DNA of 64,000 bases from Argentina anserina (GCF_933775445.1 NC_065875.1:3224001-3288000); one strand, 5' to 3'. Counted from the stretch's first letter, positions 1 to 11,643 are shown. The notes: generated by a model from the letters alone, not told the origin. Numbers and translations: made by a program.

Positions 1-49
1 AAGCTATAACATGAAGAGTTGTTTCTCCTAAGCACTCTTTAAATTGTAG

Positions 50-58
50 ATTCTTTAT
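50..58. repeat. MULE target site duplication, left copy
   Basis: ATTCTTTAT directly abuts the left inverted repeat and is repeated exactly at 12865-12873. Nine bases is the standard Mutator-superfamily duplication length. Confidence 0.93.
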
Positions 59-140
59 GGGGGTTTGATAATTAAGGGCATTTAAAGACCCAAAATGTTA
101 ATTTGAGCTCCTAGTTTGGGCTTTTGATGAAATAAGGGTA
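59..140 (+). repeat. MULE left terminal inverted repeat
   Basis: It matches the reverse complement of the right end with scattered mismatches and single-base gaps. The best stretches are AAGGGC, AAAATGTTAA and TAGTTT. The inner limit is fuzzy because similarity fades gradually. Confidence 0.75.
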
Positions 141-314
141 TGTGTAAAATCTCTATCCTTTAAAGTTTGAATTATTACAAACATGCCACTCAAAACCTAA
201 TGGTCTAAAACCGTCTCTTTCTCGGATTTCATTTCTTTTTCTCTCTTTCTTTTTCACACTCTCTCTTTCTCTCTGCAACTGTCCCAACCGCACAAAACAA
301 ATTCGTTGAAAATC

Positions 315-319
315 GTTCA

Positions 320-351
<32 letters not shown>

Positions 352-458
352 CCCAAACTGAGACAAACACCGGCGCCCGGATCGGATTTGCCGACGAAGT
401 TCATCTCTCTCTCCCTTCGTCTACCGCCGCGCCTATCCTTCGCTCTCAAAGGTGAGAT
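315..458 (+). promoter_or_regulatory. Probable 5' leader of the Ulp1-like MULE gene
   Basis: A (CT)n tract at about 322-350 is followed by a GC-richer pyrimidine stretch typical of plant 5' untranslated leaders. It ends in a good splice donor (CAAAG followed by GTGAGA, around 450). The first plausible start codon is about 500 bases downstream at 947, so a 5' UTR intron is likely. No TATA box could be assigned with confidence. Confidence 0.4.
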
Positions 459-1920
459 AAACTTGAATCTGAATGCTTAAACACACTACAATATCTATTT
501 GGGTAACTATTTATCTGGGTAACACAACCTTGAATCACTATTCCGGACGAATTTTTCTTCTTCATTTGAATATGAACTTATCTTCCTCCTATGGATTTGA
601 ATCTCTATGTTTGATATCAGTTAGTTAGGCTTGGGAAAGCTGTTGTTACATGAAATTGTGATTATACTCGGTTGATTACTCTATGCTTGCGTTGAATACG
701 ATTTTTCTGTGAGTATGATGAATGGCCATGCTATAATGCTAGTCTCCTTTTGGTGTGTTTTGAACATTTGAATTTATTTTTAGGTAACTAATTTTTCATA
801 TACGTAACTGTGTAAGTAACTATGCAAATAACTGAATTTATTGTTATACAGTATCGATTTGATTTCATGATTGTTCATGCACATAACTATGTAAGTAACT
901 GTGGAAGTGAATTTAGGGCCTTGCTTTGTGTAGTAGGATTCCAAGAATGGCGAAAAGCTCTGATAGCTCACGCCAAGAAACAACATCCAAACAATCAAAA
1001 TCAGACGCCTTGAGGTCAGAATCAGATATAAATTATGAGCTACGCACAAAGGCGAGGAATGATTGTAATCTTGTGACTAATGAAGGTGATTCAGAGTATA
1101 ATCCTTCAGAAGAGGCAAACGACGATTATGAGGATTTTGGTTCAAAGAAGACAAAGGTGAGAATGTTACTAGTTGTAGTTTTTAGTATGATTTTTCTCTG
1201 TGTACATATGGATGGAACCATTATTAGGTAACTATCTTAGTATCTGTGCTTGTATCTTTGAGCTAACTATTTGGTGTTGGGTAATTCTCTAAGTAACTGT
1301 GTGATTACTATTTCATAACTGTTCACTTAGCCTTGTGTATGTCTGCGTACATATCAGGTTACATCAATCTCTCTTTTTCTCATATATGCAGATAAACATG
1401 GCCCCAAAAGTAGGCAATAGAAAAAGAAAAGAAGTTAGTAGCAATGACGATGACGATGCAAATGATGATAGAGATCACAATGCAGTAGTGAAGAGGAAAA
1501 AAAAAGACACAAGAAAAGAAAAACAGAAGGAGGTAACAGTTATTGTACATTCATTTTACACTTATAAAAACTGTTAGCATAAGTACTATGCTTGGGTAAT
1601 GTAATTGTTAGTGTACTTATCATCCAACTATTATTCACTTTAAACATTTACAGGCAACAAAGAAAGCAAGGGCAACAACAAAGAAGACTATTGCTCATCC
1701 AAAGCCAACCAAGATGCAGAGAAATGAGATGAGGAAAGGAAGAGACCGAGAGGTAACTATCATTGTAACTGATGGAATAAATTGATAGGTAACTGTGAGT
1801 GTACAATAATTGTGTTAGTGTATTAATCATCCAACTATAATCTGGTTTTGAGTTTTATAGGAAACAAAGAACGCAAGGAAGACTAGTAGCAGTAGAGCTG
1901 AGAAAGGAAAAGACAATAAA

Positions 1921-2343
1921 GTTAGTGCTCAACCTTGTAACTGCTTGTAATAATTTAATGGGTAACTGTATGAATGCAAAGTAACTGTGCATGTAACTTG
2001 ATGTGTAACTGTGTCAATGTATCATGTAACTTGTTAAGAAACTATGTGATTGACCCTAAATAGTTCATTTAGAAAATATGTAAAGTAACTATGTGAGTAA
2101 CTGGATATATAACTGTGTGAGTAACTGCATTTGCGTATCATGTAACTGTTTGAGTAACTGTATGAGTGTAAAGTAACTAGATTAGTAACTGTGTGAGTAA
2201 CTGTGTCTGCATATCATGTAACTTATTAAGTAACTGTGTGACAGTAAAGTAACTAGATTAGTAACAGTGTCAATAATTGTATCTGCGTATCATGTAACTG
2301 ATTGAGTAACTATTTGAGTATGATTTGTTTTTGTCATTTACAG
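1921..2343 (+). repeat. Intron filled with GTAACT repeats
   Basis: Most of this intron consists of loosely spaced copies of GTAACT in units such as GTAACTGTGTGA and GTAACTGTATGAGTG, with 8-20 bases between copies. It is flanked by coding exons ending GACAATAAA and starting GAACCAACTTACC. Confidence 0.85.
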
Positions 2344-3273
2344 GAACCAACTTACCAATTCAGAAGCTCTCTCCCTTCCTTAAATGAATACGGCTCTGTA
2401 CCCGAAGGCGCAATGAAGCTGCTGGATGATATTCCATTTGGGAGGCTTTTTCGAGCGATAGAGCAGAGATTTGTGAAGGGGAGCAGCAAATCAAATCTGC
2501 AAGTTGGAATGCTGGCAGAATGCTATGATGAAAAGAAGGAAGGTTTTTTATTTGGAGGAAAGACCTACCGTCTTACTAATGCAGACACAACAAATATATT
2601 AGGACTCAACCTAGATGGGTCCTATGTTGTCACAAAGGTGAGTGAAGAATCTGACTTTACAAAGACTTTCTTTGGTGAAAAAAAGGATGTGGGCAAGGGC
2701 CTGGTGCTTAAAAAAAATACAGGAGGAGTGTAAAAAAATCCGAAAACTGAAGAAGAGGTTGAGAGAAGGGACGAAAACGTAGCACGCCTCATGATCCTAG
2801 ACATGTTGATTAAGTTCTTAAGGTCCAATGTTAAAGGAGACATTCCATGGGACTATGTAAGGGCTGTGGAGAACTTGGATGAGTTGAAGAACATATGTTG
2901 GGCGAGGGAAGTTACTCATTATTTGAAAGGACGTATGACACAACTCAAACGATCCATAGCTGAAATTAAAAACATTGGTGGTTGTATTCAACTCTTCTTG
3001 GTAAGCTCTCTTTATCTCAAGTACCATTACTGATTTTAAGAAATACGACCAATCTCTTTGAGTAACTTGATGGGTAACTGTGTCACTGTATCATGTAACT
3101 TGTTTCGTAACTGTTTGAGTGTATTTTATTTTCCATACCAGTACTGGTTTTGCATGAAGAGCGGTAATGTGCCAACAATGCCTGGTATGGATGTTGAGAA
3201 GCTACTGATCAAGAGATGGGATCTTGAAGAGCTCCGGAAAAAGCTGAAAAATTGCAACTTGAAAGATGTGGCG

Positions 3274-3645
3274 GTAAGTGTGCTATCATATCCTTCACAT
3301 TTGGTAACTGCATAAGTAACTGGTTGTGTAACTGTCTGTATGTAATATAACTGTGCATGTAGCTTGATGGTTAACTGTGTTGATAGCATGTAGCTAGTTG
3401 AGTAAATGTGTGATTGACTTTGAAAATAGTCATTTCAGAAGATATATTTCCTTAACTAGGTGAATAATTAGATAGGTAACCGTGTGAGTAACTGGATAAG
3501 TATCTGTCTGCGCAATTGGATAAGTAACTGTGAGTAACTGGATATGTAACTATATGAGTTTAAAGTAACTGTGTATGTAACTGTGAAACTAACGGTATTG
3601 ATATTTTGTAACTTGTTCAGTAACTATGTGATTTAATCTTTTCAG
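3274..3645 (+). repeat. Intron filled with GTAACT repeats
   Basis: The same motif as in 1921-2343, again in plus orientation, with phrases such as TAACTGGATAAGTAACTGTG repeated with mutations. Coding exons flank it on both sides. Confidence 0.85.
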
Positions 3646-4200
3646 AAAATGTTTCTCGATGTGGCGGAAGATCGCTTGGATGAAGATGATGATGCGGAGA
3701 AGTCAAAGACAACAGATTCGCATGAAGAGGAATTTGTGAAGATAAAAGATTCACATGCGGAAGAACTTAGAAAGATGAATGAAAACCACAACACGGAGAA
3801 GGAGGAGCTGCAAGCGAAGTTGCTGAAACTAGAGAGTGATTGGGAAATGATGTATATCGCACAGAAGATAATTGTTGAAACAAACAAAAAACTCGAGAAA
3901 GAAAATTCAGATCTCAAAGTCTATATCCGGAAGCTTGAGGAAAGGGATGGATTGTCAAACGATCAAGACAAACAAGTTAAAAAAGATGAGAATCAAGGTG
4001 CAAAAGGATTAGAATAATCTTCTGGTTTTTTTTAAAAAATTGCATTTAAACATTTTGTTGGTATGGAACAATTTATGTGACTTGCTAGTTATAAAATATT
4101 TAAATCCAAGATTTTTACTTGCATTTCGACTGGTATTATAGTTGCACAGTTCATTTTTGCTATTGTAAAATGTAACTAATGTAACTACCATTTGCACAGG

Positions 4201-4553
4201 TGATTTTTCACAAAAAAATTTGAGGTTATCGAACAGGCATCGTCCCAAGACACCGACATCTTAAAAAGAAATAAACATGATTGAAACAGGGGCAAGAATG
4301 AAGCGGCAACATGAGTCTGACCAAAAATTCGAAGGTAACTATAGTAACTATACGAATAACTTGTAGTTACACATTTCATTTTTGCTATTGTAACTACCAT
4401 TTGCACATGTGATTTTGCTAACAAAAAAGCTGAGGTGATTGAACTGGGCTCGTCTCAAGATACAGACATTTTAGAAGAGGTAGAAAGGATTGAAAAAGAG
4501 GCAACAATAAAGCGAAATCATGAGTCAGAGGTTGCTGTGCAAAAATCTGAGGG
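4201..4553 (+). repeat. Tandemly duplicated exon in the Ulp1-like gene
   Basis: Two related exon copies, about 4201-4335 and 4411-4553, are each preceded by similar intron ends (ACTACCATTTGCACA). They share the coding block EVIE..SSQDTDIL and a downstream MKRQHES / IKRNHES block. The first copy has an indel after DIL that throws it out of frame and creates stops; the second copy stays open throughout. The upstream copy has therefore decayed while the downstream copy kept its frame. Confidence 0.7.
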
Positions 4554-4751
4554 TAATTCTCATTATAGTTGTTGATATGTAACTAACTGTGTCATATATA
4601 TCATAAATATAACTAGAAATTCTTCAATACTGCAGATTCCGAACTCGAGAAGGTAGATTGAAGACCTGAGAAGCGCATCAAGGGTATGTTACTATCTATG
4701 TAATTAGTTAGGTAACTATACATGTGATTTTAAAATTGGTTCTGCCTATCT

Positions 4752-5321
4752 GTTGATGTTAGGGCTGGGCAAAAAGCCCGAAAAATAAAATAAACCCGGA
4801 CCGGACCGCCGGGCCCGTCCGGGCGGGCCGGGTTTTTTGCCGGGCTCATATGTTGTCATGTGATAAACGGGCCGGGCTTTGTTATGTCCGGGCCGGTCCC
4901 GGGCCTTCAAATCTTTAAACAAAAAAAACCCGGAAACCCGGGACATTAGGTGTTATTATGTAATTGGTTTTCGTAAGTGATCCTAAACTTATAGAATAGA
5001 TACAATGACACTGGAACATAACCAAATAACCTTAAACTTAACTAATTTGAATCCCATAATTCCCATTGTCGTCGCCTCGCACTGCCGATTCGCCGCCAAC
5101 TAGCCAAAAACAGAGTTAGGCCCGGAAAACCGGGCGGGCTCGGCCCGGATATTACCGGTCCGGGTTTTACCCGGGCCCTGCAATTAATTGACCCGGGCCG
5201 GGTTTTACCCGGGCCCTGGTTTTTTTAGAAAAAAACCCGGCCCGTCACACTACAACCGGGCCGGGCCCGGGCCCTGAAAAAAATTGCCCGGGCCGGGCCC
5301 GTGCCCAGCCCTAGTTGATGT
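4752..5321. mobile_element. GC-rich hAT-type MITE nested in the MULE (element 4760-5313)
   Basis: A 554-bp element flanked by a perfect 8-bp duplication GTTGATGT (4752-4759 and 5314-5321). The ends are TAGGGCTGGGCA and its exact complement TGCCCAGCCCTA. The length of the duplication and the TA(G)GG ends fit the hAT superfamily. Both arms (4760-4945 and about 5117-5313) consist of iterated CGGGCC/CCCGG blocks around an AT-rich centre, and no transposase is encoded. It landed in an intron of the Ulp1-like gene. Confidence 0.92.
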
Positions 5322-5538
5322 AACTCATAGTTACACAGGTAGTTACATGACTAATTTTGCTAAGAATTTAAATAACCTCTTCAGTAACTATACATGTAAC
5401 TGATAGTTACACAGGCAGTTACACAGAACATTTATGCTAAGAATTGTAATAACTATTTAGGTAACTATACATGTAATTCTATAACTGATAGTTACATATG
5501 CAGTTACATGAACATTTTTGTATGTTTCTTACTCGACA
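5322..5538 (+). repeat. GTAACT/AGTTAC repeats in mixed orientation
   Basis: Intron DNA between the nested hAT element and the next exon. Both orientations occur side by side (AGTTACACAGG and GTAACTATACATGTAACT), with near-repeats of the block AACTGATAGTTACA. Confidence 0.7.
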
Positions 5539-6263
5539 GATAATGCAATGCAACAACAACTTCGATCACCGCCTCACTCAATCTCTAGAGAAGCAAGATG
5601 GTTGCCAGTGTCGCCGGTGACAGACATGCCATCATTCAATTTTGGATTCTCTCCTTTTTTAACTCCTACTTCACCTGTCATTCATATCCCGGCTAGTAAT
5701 TACAAGAGTCCAGCTCAAGTGATGATGGAGGCTGAACCGGAGAAGTATCAAATTATTGAATCACCACATGCAACTCCAATAAGCTATTTGCCAGCGAAAA
5801 AGAAGGCCCATTTGTCAGCGAAAAAGTATGACCATTTGCTAGCGAAGAAGAAGGTCCATAAATTTGAATTGGACGAGAATGTTGGAAAGACAACATCTTC
5901 TTTGGGTCTGTACTCTTACATTTTCCGTTTGAAGGCCAAAACCCGAATTCCGAACAAGTCTAATATATACTGGTGGGATGACGTGAAAAAAATAAGAGAA
6001 TAGAAAAAATGGGAGAAAGAAATGTGGGAAAGGAAGAGAAAGGAGGCTGAAGAACAGAAGAAGAATACAACATCTCAACTGAATATTTCCCCCGAGGTAT
6101 TTGAGACGACAAAGAACGGTAATCCCGTATATGCTGTAACTGATACTGAAGAACCTAAGGCTAGCCCGGTGGTAGTGCCTGACTGGGACAAACACCCTGT
6201 TTACAAATGTTTAGACCCTGATACAAAGCAGAGACTACGAGAATATTGTCAAGATGAAAATGG

Positions 6264-6767
6264 GTAAGTACTTGGTTAACTAACTGACCTAGTAACTATC
6301 TATTATTGGTAACTATCTGCGTAACTGTCTTTGTATCTGGATATTGGTAACTATCTGGGTATCTATTGGGGTAACTATATGTATAACTATCTTTGTATTT
6401 GGATGTGTAACTATCTATTGTTGGTAACTATCTAGGTAAATATCTACGTAACTGTCTTTGTATCTGGATATTGGTAACTATCTACGTAACTGTCTTTGTA
6501 TCTGGATGTGTAACTATCTTGTTGGTAACTATCGAGGCTATTTGCGTAACTGTCTTTGTATCTAGATATTGGTACCTATTTGGGTAACTATCTGTGTAAC
6601 TTTCTTTGTATCTGGATATGTAACTATCTAGTGTTGGTAACTATATAGGTAACTATCTACGTAACTGTCTTTGTATCTGGATGTGTAACTATCTATTGTT
6701 GATAACTATCTGTGTAACTATCTTTGTATCTGGATGTGTAACTGTAACTTTGTGACTTCATGTGCAG
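6264..6767 (+). repeat. Most regular GTAACT array (about 55-60 bp composite unit)
   Basis: An intron of about 500 bp made almost entirely of the phrases GGTAACTATCT, GTAACTGTCTTTGTATCTGG and ATGTGTAACTATCT in rotating order. The composite period is roughly 55-60 bases with single-base variation. It ends at acceptor CATGTGCAG before the exon reading LFFWEGSEIATE. Confidence 0.85.
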
Positions 6768-7284
6768 ACTTTTTTTCTGGGAGGGCTCTGAGATCGCAAC
6801 TGAAATAGGCATGTATGAAATCGAGCAGATGGTAATGCAAGCTCCAGTTGCAAACAACGTTATAGATGCATATGGAGCTTTGTTGTATGGTGAAATGATT
6901 GACAAGAATAATCATTGTCCACCAACAGTGCAAGTTATGCAGACACATTCTTGGGTAAAATAAAACTGACTTTTGAGAAAGCAATAAAATGAAAATTTTA
7001 TTTTAAAAACGACAACCTAAAAGAAAGCTAATCTTTTGTTTTGTATGAAACAGAATGCGACGGAAACTCTTGAAGCCCAATACATGCACAAGTTCCTATG
7101 TGAACTACTGTATGAGAAAATTGGAAAAGCAGACCTCATACTTTTCTCAATGACACATGGAACAGGGTTTCACCACACTTTGTTGGTTTTTGATAGAGAA
7201 TGATACATATTTGTCTATTTTGATTCGTTACGTAATAAGTCAAGACCAGATAACGGGGATAGCTTCAGGAATGTTGAGAAACTG

Positions 7285-7728
7285 GTATGCCGCCCTTATT
7301 TTCATTTAGCTAGTTACAGAGGCAGTTACATAGCTTGTTACCTTTAGTTGATGTCGTTTACGTAGCTACCTTTAGTTGTTGTCCTTTAGCTTGTTACATT
7401 TTCTTGCTCTCATTTAACTAGTTACGGGGACAATTACATAGCTAGTGACCTTTACTTGATGTCATTTAGCCGGAGACAGTTACATAGCTAGTTACCTATG
7501 GTTGTTGTCATTTACTTAGTTACAGAGACAGTTACAGAACTAGTTACCGAGACAGTTACATATATATTTACCTTTACTTGATTTCATTTAGCTAGTTGCA
7601 GGAGACAGTTACATATCTAGTTACCTTTATTTAATGTCATATAGCTAGTTATGGAGACAGTTACATATCTAGTTACCTTGGGAAAACACTGCAACTAAAG
7701 TTTAATGTTTTTTAATGTTAAAAACAGG
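7285..7728 (-). repeat. AGTTAC array, motif in inverted orientation
   Basis: Here the motif reads AGTTAC on the + strand (GCTAGTTACAGAGGCAGTTAC, CTAGTTACCTTTA), opposite to the other introns of the same gene. This inversion within one transcription unit argues against the motif being only a run of splice-donor-like sequences. Confidence 0.8.
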
Positions 7729-8249
7729 CTCACATGATCAATATATGGATGAGAGCTGTCCAGGACCAAGTGGATGAAATGCTGAAGCAAGGATGCCGGT
7801 TTAGACCAGACGAGAACGGGAGCACTAATATAACATTGAATATGGTGCAGCACCCTCTCTCTGATATTGAAAGGCAGACAATCATCTAGATTAAAGACAA
7901 CTATAGGATGAATATACCCGTGACTTATTTCAAAGGATACTTGCCTCAACAAAAATCTGGAACGTAAGTACTGGTAACTGTCATAGTAACTATTAATAAT
8001 TTTCTTGGTAACTATCTAAGTTCTAGTAACTGAATTTGTATCCTGGTAACTTAATTAGTAACTATCTTTGTTACTTCTTATAACATGATAGACTGTGGAA
8101 TTTATGTCCTATACTACATGAGCACAATTATATCTCTGGGGGAATTACTGACAAAGTTCACGAAGAAAGACGACATCAATCCTACAAGGTATATGGCGAA
8201 AGTTTTGAAGAGATTTGTGGACAATCGGCACAGTTGGAGAAAAGCATAA

Positions 8250-8918
8250 ACAAATAGGATTCAGATGATGTAGGATTCAAATATTGTAGGTGGAAAGTGA
8301 TTAGGAAATTGTTTGATTTATGGAAATTCACATTATGTTGACTAACTTGCTTGGTAACTGTATAATCATTTGGTAATTTTTTTAGTAACTATATTTCTGA
8401 ATATTATAAAATAGTTCTAGGGTTAATAAACCCTACACCCTAAACGCCAAAACATTGTTCTGCGCCACTTATTTTTCACTCATGAGTATGACGACCATAT
8501 TTACCATAAAAGAATCATCATCACCACCCAAGTAACTATATATTGAACGTTTAAGTTTGTTGAGCTATCTAAAACTGCACTATGTGGATGCATATTAGAA
8601 CGTTAGGGTCCTACTATTTGATAATTGTTTTTTCTTTCATGAAAGGCAGCGTGCCGCTGCACCGCGCCTCGGCAGCGTTCCGCTGGATGAACCGATATGA
8701 AGAACTGACGTATTGAAGCCGGTATATCAATTATGTAATATCAATTATGTATTTGCAATGAAGAACTAACCATATAATATCAATTATGTAAAACAAAATC
8801 TACTATTGCTTAATACTCAGTATATCTGCTATGAGCAATGTATAGTTATTTCTAAATACACGAACAAAATATCTGCTAATATAATTCAAGATTTATATTA
8901 AAGTAACTAGGATAGTAA
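8250..8918. other. Spacer between the convergent MULE genes
   Basis: It holds the 3' ends of both genes, a few GTAACT copies, and a short GC-rich patch at about 8645-8695 (GGCAGCGTGCCGCTGC) that differs from its AT-rich surroundings and that I cannot explain. No ORF, RNA gene or terminator structure is recognisable. Confidence 0.5.
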
Positions 8919-11643
8919 CTATATTGAGTTTTTACAAGTCAATCTGGTGTGATTTGCATACTTCTTGCACCTGCTACGTTTGATTGTCCTTAGAACTTCA
9001 TTCTTACTTCTAAACCTCTGTGTCTTTGGTCTTCCAGCCGACTTTTTTGTCAAAGGCGGCTCCAACATAAATAATGAAGATAGAGCTACATCGACCGGCT
9101 TTGAAATTGTAGGAACATGATTGATTGAAAAAGAATACGTCTCAAGGTACTTTTCCACCTTTGTAAACACACAACAAAAAAACAATAGTTACCAAAACAG
9201 TTAGTTAGACAGTTACACAGGCAGAGACCACATGTAACAGGATGTGTAACTAGCTAAGAAATACCCGCACAACAACAAAATAAATAGAGTAGAGATGAAA
9301 GAACAGTAACGCACCTTGAAAATAGGGTTGATGTATCAGTAAGGGGAGGCACCATGTTGTTGAATGACAACGAGGGCATGTGAGCAAGGAAATCCATGAA
9401 CTTGCCATTCTCCACACGAACAATAAGAACCTGTCAAATTCACCATAACTGAATACTTCTGTGTTTGAACTTCATACACATGGGTATCAGATCTTCTAAA
9501 TTTTCCAGTGTCTTCCCAACTCCAAGTTATCAATTAACTTATTTTCTACTCTCGGGCACAACTCAGTGACCCAATTTTTTGAGTCTTCTTTACGAGTTGC
9601 AATTAGCACCATAGACTTAATTCTAATACCTTCATTAAGCTCAATAATAGGAAGAGTTTTCAAATCCTTCACCCAATTATTGAAGCACTCAGCGAGATTA
9701 TTTGTCATTTCTCCAAACCTTTCACCATTAGAGTAAGATGAAGCCCATGTGTCCAAAGGGAGATCCACTAAAAAATTTTCTACAACTTCACCACCTTCAC
9801 GCTTAAATTTCTCAAAGTTCATCTGAAACTGATCTGTGGTACGAGAATAAGCACAGCACATGAATAATTTTGAAATCCTGCTTCTAAGATAGGAACCAGC
9901 AGCAAACTTTCCTTCAAGATTATCACGGAGATGCCTGTAACAATATCTCATTGGAGCGTTAGGAAACACTGATTAGACTGATTTACAAAGCCCATGATTG
10001 CGATCAGAAATGAATGTGATCTACCTTGTAGAGTATGTAGACATATATTAAGCTAAAATTCCCAGAAAGAACGTCCAGTTATTCTCGGTTTCAGAATCCA
10101 CAATAGCATAAGCTACCAGATACAAACCTGCAAAACAATAAAAAAAATAACATAAGTAACTATATACGTAACTATGTAAGTAGCCATGTCAGATTCTTAG
10201 TTACATGAATAGCTACCATGTTAGATTCGTAGTTACATGAATAGTTACATTCACATAAACGTTTGGAAGTGAGAAAACAAAGAATAAAATTAAAAGGCAT
10301 TTATGTAACTAATTGTAATTCTAGTTAAGTAAGTCATATATTCGAAGTTACTTAACTAGTTACATAAACAGAGTCCACATGAAGGAAATCAGAAAGAAGA
10401 AGAAATTAAGGGGCATGCACCTTGATTTGCATCCTTTGCTGATGCAGAAAGAAGTTGTCATTTGTACTTATTGGTGATAAAGGTAGCATCAATAAAGAGA
10501 ATTGGTCTGCAACTCTGGAAACCTTTCATCCAAGCATCATAACTCACAAACAAACGAAGAAACCTTTTTGTTTCTATATCTCATTGCACTATCACCCTTG
10601 AACCAGGGTTGCATTCAACGGTGCGGTTGCAGAACCAAGACAAATGATTGTAAGACTCAGCTTCATTACCAAGAATTTCTTCTCTAGCGCGTTCCCTACC
10701 ATACCAGGCAGTACGATAAGGAACATCCAAACCATAATTCTGTTTTATATCTTGACATATATCAATAGCCTTCTTGTTAGGATTCTCCCGCAACTTATCA
10801 AGCATTTTCTCCTTTATAATCTTGCTTCCCATCATCTTACTCTTTTGAAGTCGGATAACACCACGACATTTATGTTCGTTCACCAATTCCTTAATCTCAA
10901 AGAAACCATTATACCTGCGTAAAAAGTATCATCAATGAAACTAACTACAATAAAAATAATAAGAGTAACTGCAAGGAGAACTGCTAAAGTAACTGCGATA
11001 AAACTCTAGTACCTATCAATGTAATTAAACTGGAATGAAAAACATATACATTATACCTGCTTAAAGATGCCTTCACAGTCCACTCACAACCTTCAGAAAC
11101 TTTCTTCTTACAGAAAGCAACAACACGATGCTTCTTATTTGTAACAAAATCAAATTCAAATCCCACTTCAATTGCATACATTCTCAACTTCGTCCTAAAC
11201 TCTTTCACACCATCCTCAAAAATCTGGCCTTTGGAGTGAATCAGAGATTCCCATCCTTTCGTTAAATACATCTTTGGTTGCTCCCGCCTATAACAACCCA
11301 AGTACTCATTTTCATCAAGCATCACACTAGACTCATCACTAACATCATTGCTCACTACACTAGAAGAAGAACAACTAGCATCCATCAAGCAGATATCTAC
11401 ATCAACAAAATCATAATTATATCGCTCTAAAACTCTAAACATCAACTTCATGTCAACTTCATTTCCCAATTGGTAAACAGTAGTATCTGGAGGAACAATA
11501 TACTTGAGCTTCAAAGCACCTCTACACAAATCTGGAAAACGATCTTGTACGCGGTGACAAAATTCGGGGAAAGAACAATTATATGAAAATGAAATAGCTG
11601 CTCCTTCACCAGAATATACAAGCTTAGCTATACAACCCTCCAT
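8919..11643 (-). pseudogene. MuDR-type MULE transposase, broken
   Basis: Read on the minus strand from ATG at 11643. First comes the plant MuDR N-terminal region, including GQIFEDGVKEFRTKLRMYAI (11090-11240). A second exon at about 10590-10886 continues into the catalytic core. The DDE residues are visible: Asp in FIDATF (about 10480), Asp in ISDRN (about 10005) and Glu in NNLAECFNNW (about 9680). A SWIM zinc finger follows with CSCGEWQVHGFPCSH (about 9375-9420). The C-terminus at 8919-9165 has GRPKTQRFRSK and a zinc knuckle that has lost its first Cys (RSRCKKY..H..LTC). There are stops after RVIVQ, after NKYK, in the LA-YMS stretch, and at 9336-9338, and a one-base frameshift near 9505. It cannot make full-length protein. 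Confidence 0.9.
10138..10380. repeat. GTAACT/AGTTAC repeats in a transposase intron
   Basis: Motif copies occur in both orientations within a transposase intron, for example GTAACTATATACGTAACTAT followed by AGTTACATGAATAG repeated twice. The motif thus occurs in both genes of the element. Confidence 0.75.

Larger units (their letters stand above)
947..8249 (+). pseudogene. Ulp1-like cysteine protease (C48) gene of the MULE, broken
   Basis: A many-exon gene read through GT-AG junctions. Exons: 947-1156, 1392-1532, 1654-1752, 1861-1920, 2344-3000, 3142-3273, 3646-about 3997, the duplicated exon near 4201-4553, about 5540-6263, 6768-6954, 7054-7284, 7729-7968 and a last exon to TAA at 8247-8249. 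The N-terminal part is Lys-rich. Exon 2344-3000 has the plant transposon-associated conserved block (GGKTYRLTNADT, ILGLNLDG). Exon 3646 is coiled coil. The C-terminal part shows the C48 signature: His in HHTLLVFD, Asp in YFDSL, Gln in LPQQ and Cys in DCGIYVLYYM. Such proteases cleave SUMO from targets. In-frame stops at 2731-2733, 6001-6003, just after VFDRE in exon 7054 and after RQTII in exon 7729, plus a frameshift in the first duplicated exon, make it a pseudogene. The junction before DCG also lacks a clean acceptor phase. Confidence 0.85.

Noticed and set aside
153..449. Open frame of 98 codons rich in Arg-Glu on the minus strand
   Set aside because: It is the reading of a (CT)n tract in the 5' leader; similar frames at 45250-45700 and 52911-53360 are the same artefact in the LTRs.
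4746..4946. Open frame in the GC-rich segment of the MULE
   Set aside because: It falls in the arm of a hAT MITE and only reflects iterated CGGGCC motifs.
4760..5313. GC-rich segment as a CpG island or promoter
   Set aside because: The perfect TSD and inverted ends show that it is an inserted MITE.
6264..6767. The regular GTAACT array as a CRISPR-like array
   Set aside because: Units are degenerate, spacers are not unique sequences of constant length, and the host is a plant nuclear genome. It lies within an intron.
1157..7728. GTAACT copies as true alternative splice donors
   Set aside because: Some intron donors do read GTAACT, but the motif is also inverted in one intron and occurs in the spacer and leader, so donor function cannot explain its distribution.
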